A stretch of 64,000 nt of DNA, taken from Terriglobales bacterium. GTDB taxonomy: Bacteria; Acidobacteriota; Terriglobia; Terriglobales; Acidobacteriaceae. Under the pieces are notes generated by a model. It was given only the letters and a program-made list of their open reading frames with translations. It had not been told where the DNA came from and made no database searches. The position numbers and the translations under genes are program-made. The stretch is from contig DASPRM010000157.1 in NCBI GenBank assembly GCA_035624455.1, forward strand, positions 1-64,000, in the 5' to 3' direction. This document shows, one piece after another, positions 24,851-33,823 of this stretch (the first letter of the stretch is position 1; the number at the start of each line of letters is the position of its first letter).

Positions 24851-27800
24851 CTAATCCACAACCCGGATGCAGCCCTTCCCCAGAACCTGCTCCACGCGGC
24901 TCAGGAACGCGTGGTCCGGCGAAACATTATAGCCTTCCGCATCCATCACCACCATGAAGTCGTTCTCCCGCTCCAAATCGAAAAGCACTTTTGCCTCTCC
25001 CTGATGCTCGCTCACGATCGTGTGCAACTGATCGACAGTGCCTTCCGTCGCCCTCTCCAAAGCAATCTTCAGCCGGAGTTTCCGCGGCAGGGTGGGCTGC
25101 GCTTCCTCCAGGGGAATCAGGTCGCTGACCATCAGCTTGGGATTGGCGCCCTCCTCCACTTTCACCGACGCCTTAAGGAGAACCGGCACTTCCAGCTTCA
25201 GGCGATCGGCAAGCCGCTTGAAATTGTCGGAAAAGAGCAGGAACTCCACCGACCCTCCCATGTCCTCCAAGGTCCCCTGGGCGTAAAGTTCGCCGCGTTT
25301 GGATTTCAGAATGCGATGCCCGGTGATAACGCCTCCCACGAAAGCCGTCTCGTCTTTGTTCATCGAGGATTTCATGGCAAAGATATCTTCCGTAGTCAAA
25401 GCGCGGAAATCCTTCAGCTTCCCCTGGTACTTCTCGAGCGGATGGCCGGTAATAAAAAATCCGAGAATCTCTTTCTCGTTGGCCAGACGCGTGTGCTCGT
25501 CCCAGTCGGGGACGTCAGGCAACTTGTCATTGCCGTTGGCGACCGCTTCGCAAGCGTCATCAAACACGCCAAACAGCCCGTGCTGACCCGACTCCACATC
25601 GCGCTGCGCCTTCTGCCCGCGCTCAATGGCTCTATCTAACGCCGCCATGAGGGCTGCACGTTTCCCCAGGCCATCCATTGCGCCGCTCTTGATCACTGAC
25701 TCCAGCACGCGCTTGTTCAGGAGCCGCAAGTCCACCTTCTCGCAAAACGCAAAAAGTGACGTGAGCTTCCCCATCTGCTGGCGCGCCGCCAGGATCGATT
25801 CAATCGCGTTGTGGCCTACATTCTTTACCGCCGCCAAGCCAAATCGAATGGCATTCCCGTGCGGCGTGAAATTGGCATCACTGACATTGATATCCGGCGG
25901 CTCCACAGCTATTCCCATCTCGCGGCATTCATTGATGTACTTCACCACATCATCAGTACTTCCCGTAACCGATGTCAGCAGCGCCGCCATGAACTCCACC
26001 GGGTAGTGCGTCTTCAGATATGCCGTGTGATACGCCAGTACGGCGTACGCTGCGGAATGAGACTTGTTGAAGCCATATCCAGCGAACTGTTCCATGAGAT
26101 CGAAAATCCTTTCAACCTTGCGCGCCGGGTAGCCACGCTCGGTGGCCCCATCGACGAAGCGTTTGCGCTGCGCCGCCATCTCCTCCGGCTTCTTCTTGCC
26201 CATGGCGCGGCGCAGCAAGTCCGCCTCGCCCAGAGAATATCCGGCCAACCGATTCGCGATCTGCATCACCTGCTCCTGATACACGATCACGCCCAGCGTC
26301 TCGCGCAGGATTCCCTCGAGCTCCGAGAGCTCGTACTCGATCTTTTTCCGCCCGTGCTTGCGGTCGATGAAATCGTCGATCATTCCGCCCTGAATCGGTC
26401 CCGGCCGGTACAGCGCGTTGAGAGCCGTCAGATCTTCCAGACTGTTCGGCTGATAACGCCGCAGAACATCGCGCATGCCGTGCGACTCAAACTGGAACAC
26501 CCCTGACGTGAGCCCGGTGTGGAAGACACGCTCATAAGTTTGCTGGTCATCCCAGCCCAGCTGGTTTAAATCCAACTCTTCGCCTCGTGTCTGCCGAATT
26601 AACTTGAGCGTCTCGTCCAGAATGGTGAGCGTCGTCAGCCCCAGGAAGTCCATCTTAAGAAGGCCCAGCTTCTCGATGGCCTTCATGTCATAGGCGGTGA
26701 CGATTTCTTCATTCTTAGTCAGATAGAGTGGCACCAGTTCGGTTAAGGGCTGTGGAGCGATTACCACTCCCGCCGCGTGCACTCCAGCGTTTCTGACCAG
26801 TCCCTCCAGGCGCTTTGCCGTGTCGATGATCTGCCGGACCTGAGCTTCATTGGCATATGCCTGGGCCAGTTGGTGCGAGTCCTTCAGCGCCTGCTCGAGC
26901 GTGATGTTCAGCGTTGTCGGCACCATCTTGGCAATGCGGTCAACCTCGGCGTACGGCATGTCCAGCACGCGCCCGACATCTTTGATTGCCGCTTTCGCCG
27001 CCATCGTTCCAAAGGTAATGATCTGTGCGACATTCTCGCGCCCGTACTTTTCGGTAACGTACTTGATCACCTCGCCACGACGATGCATGCAGAAATCAAT
27101 GTCGATGTCGGGCATGGAAACCCGCTCAGGGTTCAAAAAGCGCTCGAACAGCAGCTCGTTTTGCAACGGATCGATATCGGTAATCGCGAGCGAATAGGCC
27201 ACCAGTGAACCTGCTGCCGAACCGCGGCCCGGCCCTACAGGTATTCCCTGCTCTTTGGCATATCGGATGAAGTCCCAGACAATCAGGAAATATCCCGAAA
27301 ACTTCATCTGCTTGATGATCTCGATTTCCCGATTGAGCCGCTGCTCATAGTCACTCAGCGGTTTTCGCAACTTGCCTTGGGCTTCTAGGCTGCGGAGCAT
27401 CTCGAGCCGGCGAACAAAGCCAAGGCGGGTTACGTGTTCGAAGTAGCTGTCGGTATCGAAACCCTCCGCCACGTCGAAGCGCGGAAATGGGTTGGTGACC
27501 TTGCTCAGTTTGACGTGGCAGCGCTCAGCGATTTCCAGCGTCCGCGCCAGCACTTCCGGCGACTCTGAAAATGCCCGCGCCATCTCCTCATAGCTCTTGA
27601 TATAAAACTGATCGGTCTGGAACTTGATGCGGCTCTCTTCGCGTACCGATTTTCCGGTCTGGATGCACACCATCACGTCCTGCGCGTGCGCATCGTCCTG
27701 ACAGAGATAGTGGCTGTCGTTGGTCGCAATGACAGGCAGGTTCAGCTCTGTGGCCAACTTGAATTGCGACGGAAGAATCTTGCGTTCCTGCTCCAACCCT

Positions 27801-28339
27801 TGGTTCTGCACTTCGATGTAGAAGTTTCCCGCACCGAAGATCTCCGCGAACTCGCCCGCAGCGCCCTTGGCTGCGTCATACTTGCCTTCCAGCAACCCCT
27901 CTGCAACTTCGCCTTTCAGACAGGCCGAAAGCCCGATCAGCCCCTTGGTGTGCTCCGCAAGAAATCGTTTGCTGACCCGGGGCTTGTAGTAGAACCCGTT
28001 CAGCGATGCTTCGGAGGTGATCTTGACCAGATTCCGGTAGCCATCCTCATCCGCAGCCAGCACCACCAGATGATTGTAGGTATCGCCCTCCGGCGGGGTG
28101 CGCCGGGTGCAGTGATCTTCCTTTTTGCAGATGTAAAGCTCGCAGCCAAGGATGGGCTTGATGCCTTCCGCTTTAGCTGCGTTGAAGAAATTGACGGCGC
28201 CGAAGATGTTGCCGTGATCGGTCATGGCGACCGCCGGCATCCCCAGCTCTTTTACTCGCTGGACAAGCTGCTCTACTTCACACGCGCCGTCCAGCATGGA
28301 GTAATCGGTGTGGACATGCAGATGGACGAATTGTGACAT
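24851..28339 (-). CDS. dnaE: DNA polymerase III alpha subunit (replicative polymerase)
   Basis: A 1162-residue polymerase. It starts with the PHP domain (HLHVHTDYSMLDG, AMTDHGNIFG). The catalytic centre has PDIDIDFCMHRRGEVI, after GPGRGSAAGSLVAYSL. Next come the helix-hairpin region (GFNKSHSAAYAVLAYHTAYL) and a C-terminal OB-fold segment (AFVGGVITGHRI). The length and order match DnaE1, the main replicative enzyme. Upstream lies a 16-bp palindrome and the stop of the next gene; downstream is accA, a common bacterial neighbour. Confidence 0.98.
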   Translation of the reverse strand: MSQFVHLHVHTDYSMLDGACEVEQLVQRVKELGMPAVAMTDHGNIFGAVNFFNAAKAEGIKPILGCELYICKKEDHCTRRTPPEGDTYNHLVVLAADEDGYRNLVKITSEASLNGFYYKPRVSKRFLAEHTKGLIGLSACLKGEVAEGLLEGKYDAAKGAAGEFAEIFGAGNFYIEVQNQGLEQERKILPSQFKLATELNLPVIATNDSHYLCQDDAHAQDVMVCIQTGKSVREESRIKFQTDQFYIKSYEEMARAFSESPEVLARTLEIAERCHVKLSKVTNPFPRFDVAEGFDTDSYFEHVTRLGFVRRLEMLRSLEAQGKLRKPLSDYEQRLNREIEIIKQMKFSGYFLIVWDFIRYAKEQGIPVGPGRGSAAGSLVAYSLAITDIDPLQNELLFERFLNPERVSMPDIDIDFCMHRRGEVIKYVTEKYGRENVAQIITFGTMAAKAAIKDVGRVLDMPYAEVDRIAKMVPTTLNITLEQALKDSHQLAQAYANEAQVRQIIDTAKRLEGLVRNAGVHAAGVVIAPQPLTELVPLYLTKNEEIVTAYDMKAIEKLGLLKMDFLGLTTLTILDETLKLIRQTRGEELDLNQLGWDDQQTYERVFHTGLTSGVFQFESHGMRDVLRRYQPNSLEDLTALNALYRPGPIQGGMIDDFIDRKHGRKKIEYELSELEGILRETLGVIVYQEQVMQIANRLAGYSLGEADLLRRAMGKKKPEEMAAQRKRFVDGATERGYPARKVERIFDLMEQFAGYGFNKSHSAAYAVLAYHTAYLKTHYPVEFMAALLTSVTGSTDDVVKYINECREMGIAVEPPDINVSDANFTPHGNAIRFGLAAVKNVGHNAIESILAARQQMGKLTSLFAFCEKVDLRLLNKRVLESVIKSGAMDGLGKRAALMAALDRAIERGQKAQRDVESGQHGLFGVFDDACEAVANGNDKLPDVPDWDEHTRLANEKEILGFFITGHPLEKYQGKLKDFRALTTEDIFAMKSSMNKDETAFVGGVITGHRILKSKRGELYAQGTLEDMGGSVEFLLFSDNFKRLADRLKLEVPVLLKASVKVEEGANPKLMVSDLIPLEEAQPTLPRKLRLKIALERATEGTVDQLHTIVSEHQGEAKVLFDLERENDFMVVMDAEGYNVSPDHAFLSRVEQVLGKGCIRVVD

Positions 28340-28427
28340 CGGATACTTCGATTGTAGTTCTCAATCAGAAGGGCTGGAAGGGGAGCCGGGACTGTGGAAA
28401 ATGCGTCGGCTGTGGAGAAGACGGAAT

Positions 28428-28443
28428 TACCTGCATGCAGGTA
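28428..28443. promoter_or_regulatory. Perfect 16-bp palindrome upstream of dnaE, possible operator
   Basis: TACCTGCATGCAGGTA is a perfect inverted repeat in the 113-bp gap between dnaE and the nucleotidyltransferase gene, about 90 bp upstream of the dnaE ATG. Perfect palindromes of this length between genes often bind dimeric regulators. No regulator is known from the sequence. Confidence 0.35.
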
Positions 28444-28452
28444 CCCATTTGC

Positions 28453-30027
28453 CTACTTCCTCTTCCCCGCTTTTTTCGCCGCTTTCTTGGCAGGATGCGC
28501 CCCCGGCTTCTTCTTGGCTACGCTCTTCTTTCCCTGGACCTTCGTCTCTGCTTTCGCGGGCGGCTTCTCGCCCTTGGCTTCTACGGCTTTGGCCGGCGCC
28601 TTGACCGCTGCCTTCTCCGCCGATGCCGCCACTTTAGGAACCGTAGCCGCCGCCTTGGCCCCAACAGGTGCGGCTGGCTTGGCAGCGGCCGCAGCCTCCG
28701 CCGCCTTAGCCGCCCTTCCCCGCTTCGGCGGTGCTGGCGGAGGTGCTGGCGGGGGCGGCGCAAACGGCTTCAGAAACTTCATAATCTCGCTGTGCGAGCG
28801 CAACCTTCCATCGAGCATCAGACGGAAAGCTTCCTCAGCGATCTTGGGGTACTCGGTCAACGAGGGCGTGATGTGTAGCTCCGCCATCTCCGGAAATGGC
28901 AGCTTGTCTTTCAACTGTCGCCACTTGCCAAAGAAATTCTTGATCTTCTGGTCCACTGCCTGCTGTTTGACGGTGGCCGCCAGAAACATCAGCGTCTCCG
29001 GATGCGCTTCACTTAGCACTTTCCATGCTCGCGATGGTGTAGCCGCATCCTTACCGGAGAGCTTCTTAGTCAACTCTTTGGCATCGTCCTCCAACTCGCG
29101 CCAGGTCTGAACCAGGTGTTTGTTGGGAATCAGCTTGCGGATATCCGCGACATCTTTTTCTCCCAGCCGTCGGGTGATGAAATACAAGACCGCGGCCGCC
29201 GGATCACCTTGCACCCCGATGTCGGCAAGCTGCTGCTTGGTCTTAAGCAGTTGAGCCAGGCCAGTGGCGTCCACTTTGGCTACTGCCCAGTGCGGATGCA
29301 GGATATGCAGCCAGCCTTCCTTCTCCAAGGCTCGCAAGACGTGCAACGGATCGTCCTCGTACGCCAGCCTCTCAATCTCGCTTCCAATGTCCGCACTGCG
29401 GATATTCTCGATGTAATTGTTTTCCTTGGCGGAATCGTAGCGCGCCTGAGTGCGTTCTTCTAGGTTCCAGTGGAAGCGTGCCGCCAAACGGGTAGCGCGG
29501 ATCAGCCGTACGGGATCTTCCAGAAAAGCGTAATTGTGCAGGATACGGATCACCTTGGTCTCGATGTCCGCCGAGCCATTCGCTGGATCCAGAAAAAGCC
29601 CGTGCGATCCCGGATTCAGAGACAACGCCATGGCATTCACCGTGAAGTCGCGCCGTCGCAGGTCTTCCCCGATCGATGCGGGCGTGATCAGCGGTGGCTT
29701 TCCCGGTTTCTCGTAGGTCGCCGTGTGCGCCATTCCAATTTCGCCACGCAGGTTACCCGGAAACAGCACAGTTAGCGATTTCACATCGTCGTCTGCGCCA
29801 ATCACGGTGACGCCGTGCCGTTCCAGTTCCTTCTGCAGCCGCAGCGGGTTTCCCTGAATCGTGAAATCCAGATCGCGAATGGGAAATCCGGTGAGCGTGT
29901 CGCGGATGGTTCCCCCGGTGACATACAGATTCACGCCCACAGCGCGTGCCACATCTTGAACCAGATTGACAGCCTTCATCTGGTCAGGCGTGAGCCGGGT
30001 TTCCATGGTGTAGATGTAGTCTGCCAT
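28453..30027 (-). CDS. Poly(A) polymerase/CCA tRNA nucleotidyltransferase family protein with histone-like tail
   Basis: A 524-residue class II nucleotidyltransferase. The head domain has GGTIRDTLTG and the metal-binding RDLDF (DxD), then RRRDFTVNAMAL and EDPVRLIRATRLAARF, as in CCA-adding enzymes and PcnB. The start at 30027 has AGGAGG just upstream; the frame is open 38 codons further. From about residue 415 on, the protein is a proline-rich linker and then a tail almost only of A, K, P and G (for example AKKAAKKAGKRK), like histone H1 or HU-type extensions. Such a tail could bind RNA or DNA. Whether it adds CCA or poly(A) cannot be told from sequence. Confidence 0.88.
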   Translation of the reverse strand: MADYIYTMETRLTPDQMKAVNLVQDVARAVGVNLYVTGGTIRDTLTGFPIRDLDFTIQGNPLRLQKELERHGVTVIGADDDVKSLTVLFPGNLRGEIGMAHTATYEKPGKPPLITPASIGEDLRRRDFTVNAMALSLNPGSHGLFLDPANGSADIETKVIRILHNYAFLEDPVRLIRATRLAARFHWNLEERTQARYDSAKENNYIENIRSADIGSEIERLAYEDDPLHVLRALEKEGWLHILHPHWAVAKVDATGLAQLLKTKQQLADIGVQGDPAAAVLYFITRRLGEKDVADIRKLIPNKHLVQTWRELEDDAKELTKKLSGKDAATPSRAWKVLSEAHPETLMFLAATVKQQAVDQKIKNFFGKWRQLKDKLPFPEMAELHITPSLTEYPKIAEEAFRLMLDGRLRSHSEIMKFLKPFAPPPPAPPPAPPKRGRAAKAAEAAAAAKPAAPVGAKAAATVPKVAASAEKAAVKAPAKAVEAKGEKPPAKAETKVQGKKSVAKKKPGAHPAKKAAKKAGKRK

Positions 30028-30373
30028 GCCCTCCTGCTTGCAATCCGCACTGTCAGTCTGCAGCCGTCCTCCGGGGCGATTTTCGCGGCCGGCCACAACA
30101 GGGTTTTCCACAGCCCTTTTCGCTGCAGTCGGACGAAACATCGCACCGGCATTGCCAATATCAGCTAAGTTGCTATGGATAAGCCATTTAGAGACGGAAA
30201 CCAGGCGGCCGCAAACCCGTCAAAATAACACAATGTTCACGTTTTGGCTACCTAGCCTGCCATTCTCCATGTTGCTTTTCGCGGAAAGTGGCACAATCAA
30301 AGCACCGGCGAGGAAAATCCAGTTCGACTCTCCCGCCGCGCCGTCGCCCTTCGCGGCGGATCTCCGAGACCAA
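30028..30373. other. Divergent intergenic region upstream of two genes
   Basis: A 346-bp region between the nucleotidyltransferase start and the chosen start of the next plus-strand gene. The plus frame of the latter is open throughout, with an ATG at 30233, so part of it could be coding. I see no operator or hairpin. Confidence 0.4.
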
Positions 30374-30859
30374 ATGCCTTCGACGCACAAGAAAGTGATC
30401 GTCCGCAAGTTCGACCGCGACACCGTCAACGGTTTCGTGGCCCCACGCTTCATCGTTGACGGTAAGCTTGAACTTCTCAACACTGCCGGTAAGCTCGTTT
30501 CCATTGGCCTGGAAACCATCAAGGGCGTTTACTTCGTCCGCGATTTCTCCGACTCGGAAGATCTGAACCGCAAAACCTTTGCCTCCCGGCCACGTACTGA
30601 GGGACTTTGGCTGCGGCTGCACTTCAAGGACAATGACATCCTCGAAGGAACCATGCCCAACGATCTCACGCAGATCTCTGCCGACGGATTCCTGATAGCT
30701 CCGCCCGATACCCGCTCTAACACCCAGCGCGTCTTCATTCCCCGCCCCGCCCTTTCGTCCCTGGACGTACTCGCGGTAATTGGTGGCCCCGGTGCTCGCA
30801 GGCGCAAACCTCCGCAGCGCCCCGTCGATACCCGCCAGGTACCGATGTTCAGCGAGTAG
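30374..30859 (+). CDS. Conserved acidobacterial protein (DUF6982-like)
   Basis: A 161-residue soluble protein. I recall similar proteins in Acidobacteriota under DUF6982; the name is given from memory with moderate certainty. The core is beta-rich: KVIVRKFDRDTVNGFV, LLNTAGKLVSIGLETIKGVY, FVRDF, then KTFASRPRTEGLWLRLHF, FLIAPPDTRSNTQRVFIPR and a basic proline-rich end. No catalytic residues or signal peptide are seen from this start. An ATG at 30233 would add 47 residues with a hydrophobic beginning, but without a ribosome site. The function is not known. Confidence 0.6.
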   Translation: MPSTHKKVIVRKFDRDTVNGFVAPRFIVDGKLELLNTAGKLVSIGLETIKGVYFVRDFSDSEDLNRKTFASRPRTEGLWLRLHFKDNDILEGTMPNDLTQISADGFLIAPPDTRSNTQRVFIPRPALSSLDVLAVIGGPGARRRKPPQRPVDTRQVPMFSE

Positions 30860-30878
30860 TGCCACACACTTCAACTGT

Positions 30879-30929
30879 CGTCTTGAGCGAGGACGGGGTA
30901 AGCCGATCCCCGTCCGAGTCGAGAGACCT
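30879..30929. repeat. Dispersed GTCTTGAGCGAGG...GAGTCGAGAGACCT intergenic repeat, copy 3
   Basis: The centre GGACGGGG and CCCCGTCC forms a perfect 8-bp stem with a 9-nt loop. The outer ends match copies 1 and 2. It lies between the conserved protein gene and lpxD and could serve as a terminator-like stem, though no T-run follows. Confidence 0.5.
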
Positions 30930-30994
30930 GCTGTCCTCTGGGCCAACCCGCCTCCCTGTCTCAATTACAATTCCTCTGCTTCACCAAGAAATCT

Positions 30995-32041
30995 ATGAAA
31001 CTCTCAGAAATTGCCTCCTCATTGGCAGCTCATCTCGACGGTGCTGACGTCGATATCACCGGCGTCGCTGGCATTGAAGAAGCCGGCCCTGGGCAGATCA
31101 CTTTCATTGCCAACCCGCGCTATGCCGCCGCCGCCAAGTCCACCCGGGCTTCCGCAATCATAGTGGCCGAAGATTTTCCAGCGACCTCCGTCGCCACTCT
31201 TCGCACCAATAATCCTTATCTTGCCTTCGCTCGCACCATCGAGTTCTTCTACCATTCACCCCGTTATGCGACCGGCATTCACTCCACCGCTGTCATTCAT
31301 GACTCCGCCAGAATTGGCAGGCACGCCTCCATCGGGCCCTTCGTTTTTGTCGATGAAGATGTGGTTATCGGAGACAATTGCGTCCTTCTCCCGCACGTGG
31401 TGATTTACCGTGGCGCTCGCATCGGCGACAACTTTTTCGCTCACGCCCACGCCGCAATCCGCGAGTACTGCCATCTCGGCAATAACGTCATCCTGCAAAA
31501 CGGCGCGGTGGTTGGGGCCGACGGCTTTGGCTTCGCCAAGGACGACGCTGGCCGTTGGCACAAAATCGTGCAATCCGGTCCCGCAATCATTGGCGATGAC
31601 GTGGAGGTCCAGGCGAACGCCTGCGTTGACCGCGCCAGCATCGGTGCGACCCGCATCGCCCGTGGCACGAAGATCGATAACCTCGTCCAGGTCGGCCACG
31701 GCTGCCGCGTCGGCGAGGACACTCTTCTATGCGCTCAAGTCGGGCTTGCAGGGTCTACCGAGGTCGGAAATCATGTAATTCTGGCTGGGCAGGTCGGCGT
31801 GGCAGGCCACTGCAAGATCGGTGATGGCGCTGTCGCTACCGCACAGAGCGGCATCCCAAACGATGTCGCCGCCCGCACAACCGTCAGTGGTTATCCTGCG
31901 ATCGAAAATCGACAATGGCTACGTAGTGTGGCCATTTTCAATAAGTTACCAGAACTTGCGAAGGCAATACGTGAGCTAGGCGGCGAAGCCACACGCCCCG
32001 AGCGAGTCACCCGCTCGCGTGAGATCGACCCGAAATCATAG
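30995..32041 (+). CDS. lpxD: LpxD, UDP-3-O-acylglucosamine N-acyltransferase
   Basis: A 348-residue left-handed beta-helix acyltransferase for lipid A, attaching the second hydroxyacyl chain from acyl-ACP. The N-terminal uridine-binding domain (GVAGIEEAGPGQITFIANPR) is followed by many hexapeptide repeats. The catalytic histidine is H235 in VQVGHGCRVG. The C-terminal helix follows SGYPAIENRQWLRS. Its presence indicates lipid A and an outer membrane. It is not beside other lpx genes, which is common outside Proteobacteria. Confidence 0.95.
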   Translation: MKLSEIASSLAAHLDGADVDITGVAGIEEAGPGQITFIANPRYAAAAKSTRASAIIVAEDFPATSVATLRTNNPYLAFARTIEFFYHSPRYATGIHSTAVIHDSARIGRHASIGPFVFVDEDVVIGDNCVLLPHVVIYRGARIGDNFFAHAHAAIREYCHLGNNVILQNGAVVGADGFGFAKDDAGRWHKIVQSGPAIIGDDVEVQANACVDRASIGATRIARGTKIDNLVQVGHGCRVGEDTLLCAQVGLAGSTEVGNHVILAGQVGVAGHCKIGDGAVATAQSGIPNDVAARTTVSGYPAIENRQWLRSVAIFNKLPELAKAIRELGGEATRPERVTRSREIDPKS

Positions 32042-32146
32042 ATGTTTTCTCCGCAAGCCCACCGCAAACTTCTGGTGCATCTGCCGCCTTCCGCGTAAAT
32101 TGTTGCGGTAACGCCGCACGTCAACAACACATCCCATTCCTTCAGC

Positions 32147-32941
32147 ATGACGGATCTCCGCCAGATAGGTGACGGCAAGAAAACTGACGAGCCCCGCCCC
32201 ATTCGCGTACTCCTGCTCGACGACTTGCAGGACAACCTCTTCCTGCGCAGCGCGATTCTTCGGCAGCATGGCTATCAGGTAGTGCCTACTTCTTCCGTGG
32301 AGGAGGCGCTCGCTCAGCTTCATGATATCGATATCGCCGTTCTGGACTATCAATTGGGCGCGGGCACATTCGGCACAGAAGTAGCCGAGTCATTGCGCGA
32401 GAAGCGTCCCGAGGTCCCCATCATCATCATGTCAGCAGTGCTGGAGCGTCGCTTTGGCGGTATCGCCGATATGCACCTGCTGAAGGGCTACAGCTCGGTG
32501 AACGATCTGCTGACTGCCCTGCGCTCTTTTGAAGCCAAACGCCGTGGTAAGCCGGTGGTTGTCCACGCGCGCGACTTCTACTACAACCGCATCGCCCTGG
32601 CTGTCGGCAGTGATGTCGTTCTGGAAATCCTGGACCACGACGGCAATTTCGAATACGTCAACGACCTCTTTGCTTCCTTCTTCGGCCGTAGGCGCTCCTG
32701 GTTCACCGGCCGAAACCTGTTTGAGCAATTCCCGGAGCTGGGCGACAGTTGGCGCGAGCTGATCCGCACCGTCGCCGAAACTCGTGAAACCTACATCGAC
32801 CGCGGCTTCCGCGGCTTGCCTCAACTCCCCACCAAGAATTCCCGCTGGACATGGAACGTGCTGGTTTTTCCGATCAAGCTGCACGACGGCAGCGACGGCG
32901 TCATGCTCACCGCCCGCATGATCGAAAAGAAAGGCTTTTAA
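32147..32941 (+). CDS. Response regulator receiver-PAS protein without output domain
   Basis: A 264-residue two-domain signalling protein. The receiver domain has the acidic pocket LLLDDLQDN, the phospho-acceptor D67 (AVLDYQLG), and K113 (LLKGYSS). The C-terminal half is a PAS domain (VVLEILDHDGNFEYVNDLF to DGVMLTARMIE). No histidine kinase, DNA-binding or GGDEF domain is attached, so it would act through a partner. No kinase gene is next to it in the window. It may be linked to lpxD only by position, 105 bp apart. Confidence 0.82.
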   Translation: MTDLRQIGDGKKTDEPRPIRVLLLDDLQDNLFLRSAILRQHGYQVVPTSSVEEALAQLHDIDIAVLDYQLGAGTFGTEVAESLREKRPEVPIIIMSAVLERRFGGIADMHLLKGYSSVNDLLTALRSFEAKRRGKPVVVHARDFYYNRIALAVGSDVVLEILDHDGNFEYVNDLFASFFGRRRSWFTGRNLFEQFPELGDSWRELIRTVAETRETYIDRGFRGLPQLPTKNSRWTWNVLVFPIKLHDGSDGVMLTARMIEKKGF

Positions 32942-32960
32942 TCGCAGCCAAAACCTTAGA

Positions 32961-32991
32961 GTGCCCCATCCTAGCCTTCTTTTGGCTGGGG
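32961..32991. repeat. GTGCCCCATCCTAGCC hairpin repeat, copy 4
   Basis: GTGCCCCATCCTAGCC, loop TTCTTT and GGCTGGGGG pair as an imperfect hairpin. It follows the receiver-PAS gene and belongs to the same family as the copies at 18920-18967 and 20058-20102. Confidence 0.5.
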
Positions 32992-33019
32992 GACTGCCGA
33001 GGCCAAGCCTCGACGATCG

Positions 33020-33736
33020 CTAATCCTTGTTTTGCGTACCCCTTCGCTCTGCTGGCAACGCACTCCCGATGGCGCTCCGCACCGCACTGATCAGTTCCTC
33101 GCGCTCGGCGAAGTGGCGGGGGGCAATGGGCGCATGAAACACGATTCGCGCCCGGCCGGGCTTCGCCACATAATGCCCCTTCGGCAGCAATTCCTCTGTG
33201 CCCACGATGGTGATTGGCACGATCGGCACTCCCGTATCCATCGCCAGGTAAAACGCGCCTTTCTTGAACGGCTGCAGCTTGCCGTCCGGCGAGCGCGTTC
33301 CCTCCGGAAACACCGTCATGTTCAGCCCTGACCGCACCACCTGTTCGGCTTCTCGAACGCTGGCGATAGCCGCATCACGGTTGCTGCGATCTATGGGCAC
33401 AAGCTGACCCATCACCATCGCTCTACCCAAGATCGGGATCCTGAACAGCTCCTTCTTCACCAGCACCGACGTCCTTCCTGGAATCAGAGGGATCAGCAGC
33501 GGCGGGTCCAGGTTTGATACATGGTTCGACATGAAAATGTAATTGCGATTTTCAAGCCGATCCCTGCCAACCACCTGCCAGCGAACGCCGGAAATGCGTA
33601 CCCCTGCCAGGGCTATCCACATCGCTGCCCGGTAAAGAGCACTAACATCTCCCGTCAGAAATGTCAGCGGAAAGCCCCACAGCGCCGTAAGCGGCACCAT
33701 GGCAGCCCAGAAGATGAGGGTTAAAAGTGAGCGCAT
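33020..33736 (-). CDS. plsC: 1-acyl-sn-glycerol-3-phosphate acyltransferase (PlsC family)
   Basis: A 238-residue membrane-bound acyltransferase of phospholipid synthesis. ATG at 33736 (MRSLLTLIF) is preferred; the frame is open 18 codons further upstream. The catalytic HX4D is NHVSNLD and the glycerol-phosphate motif is VFPEGTRS, with a further conserved VPIVPITIVGT. One N-terminal hydrophobic segment is present. It stands between convergent/same-strand genes and repeats, with no clear operon partner. Confidence 0.93.
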   Translation of the reverse strand: MRSLLTLIFWAAMVPLTALWGFPLTFLTGDVSALYRAAMWIALAGVRISGVRWQVVGRDRLENRNYIFMSNHVSNLDPPLLIPLIPGRTSVLVKKELFRIPILGRAMVMGQLVPIDRSNRDAAIASVREAEQVVRSGLNMTVFPEGTRSPDGKLQPFKKGAFYLAMDTGVPIVPITIVGTEELLPKGHYVAKPGRARIVFHAPIAPRHFAEREELISAVRSAIGSALPAERRGTQNKD

Positions 33737-33823
33737 GACATTCGGATGAAAGCAGAAGACTCCGAGGGATGCCGCTTTGACTGGGTGCAAATGCTGATTG
33801 CTGGCTGCTGATTGCTGATTCTG

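Noticed and set aside
24911-25639. Plus-strand ORFs opposite dnaE and other long genes
   Set aside because: They lie fully inside confidently assigned genes and their translations look like reverse-frame products of GC-rich coding DNA.
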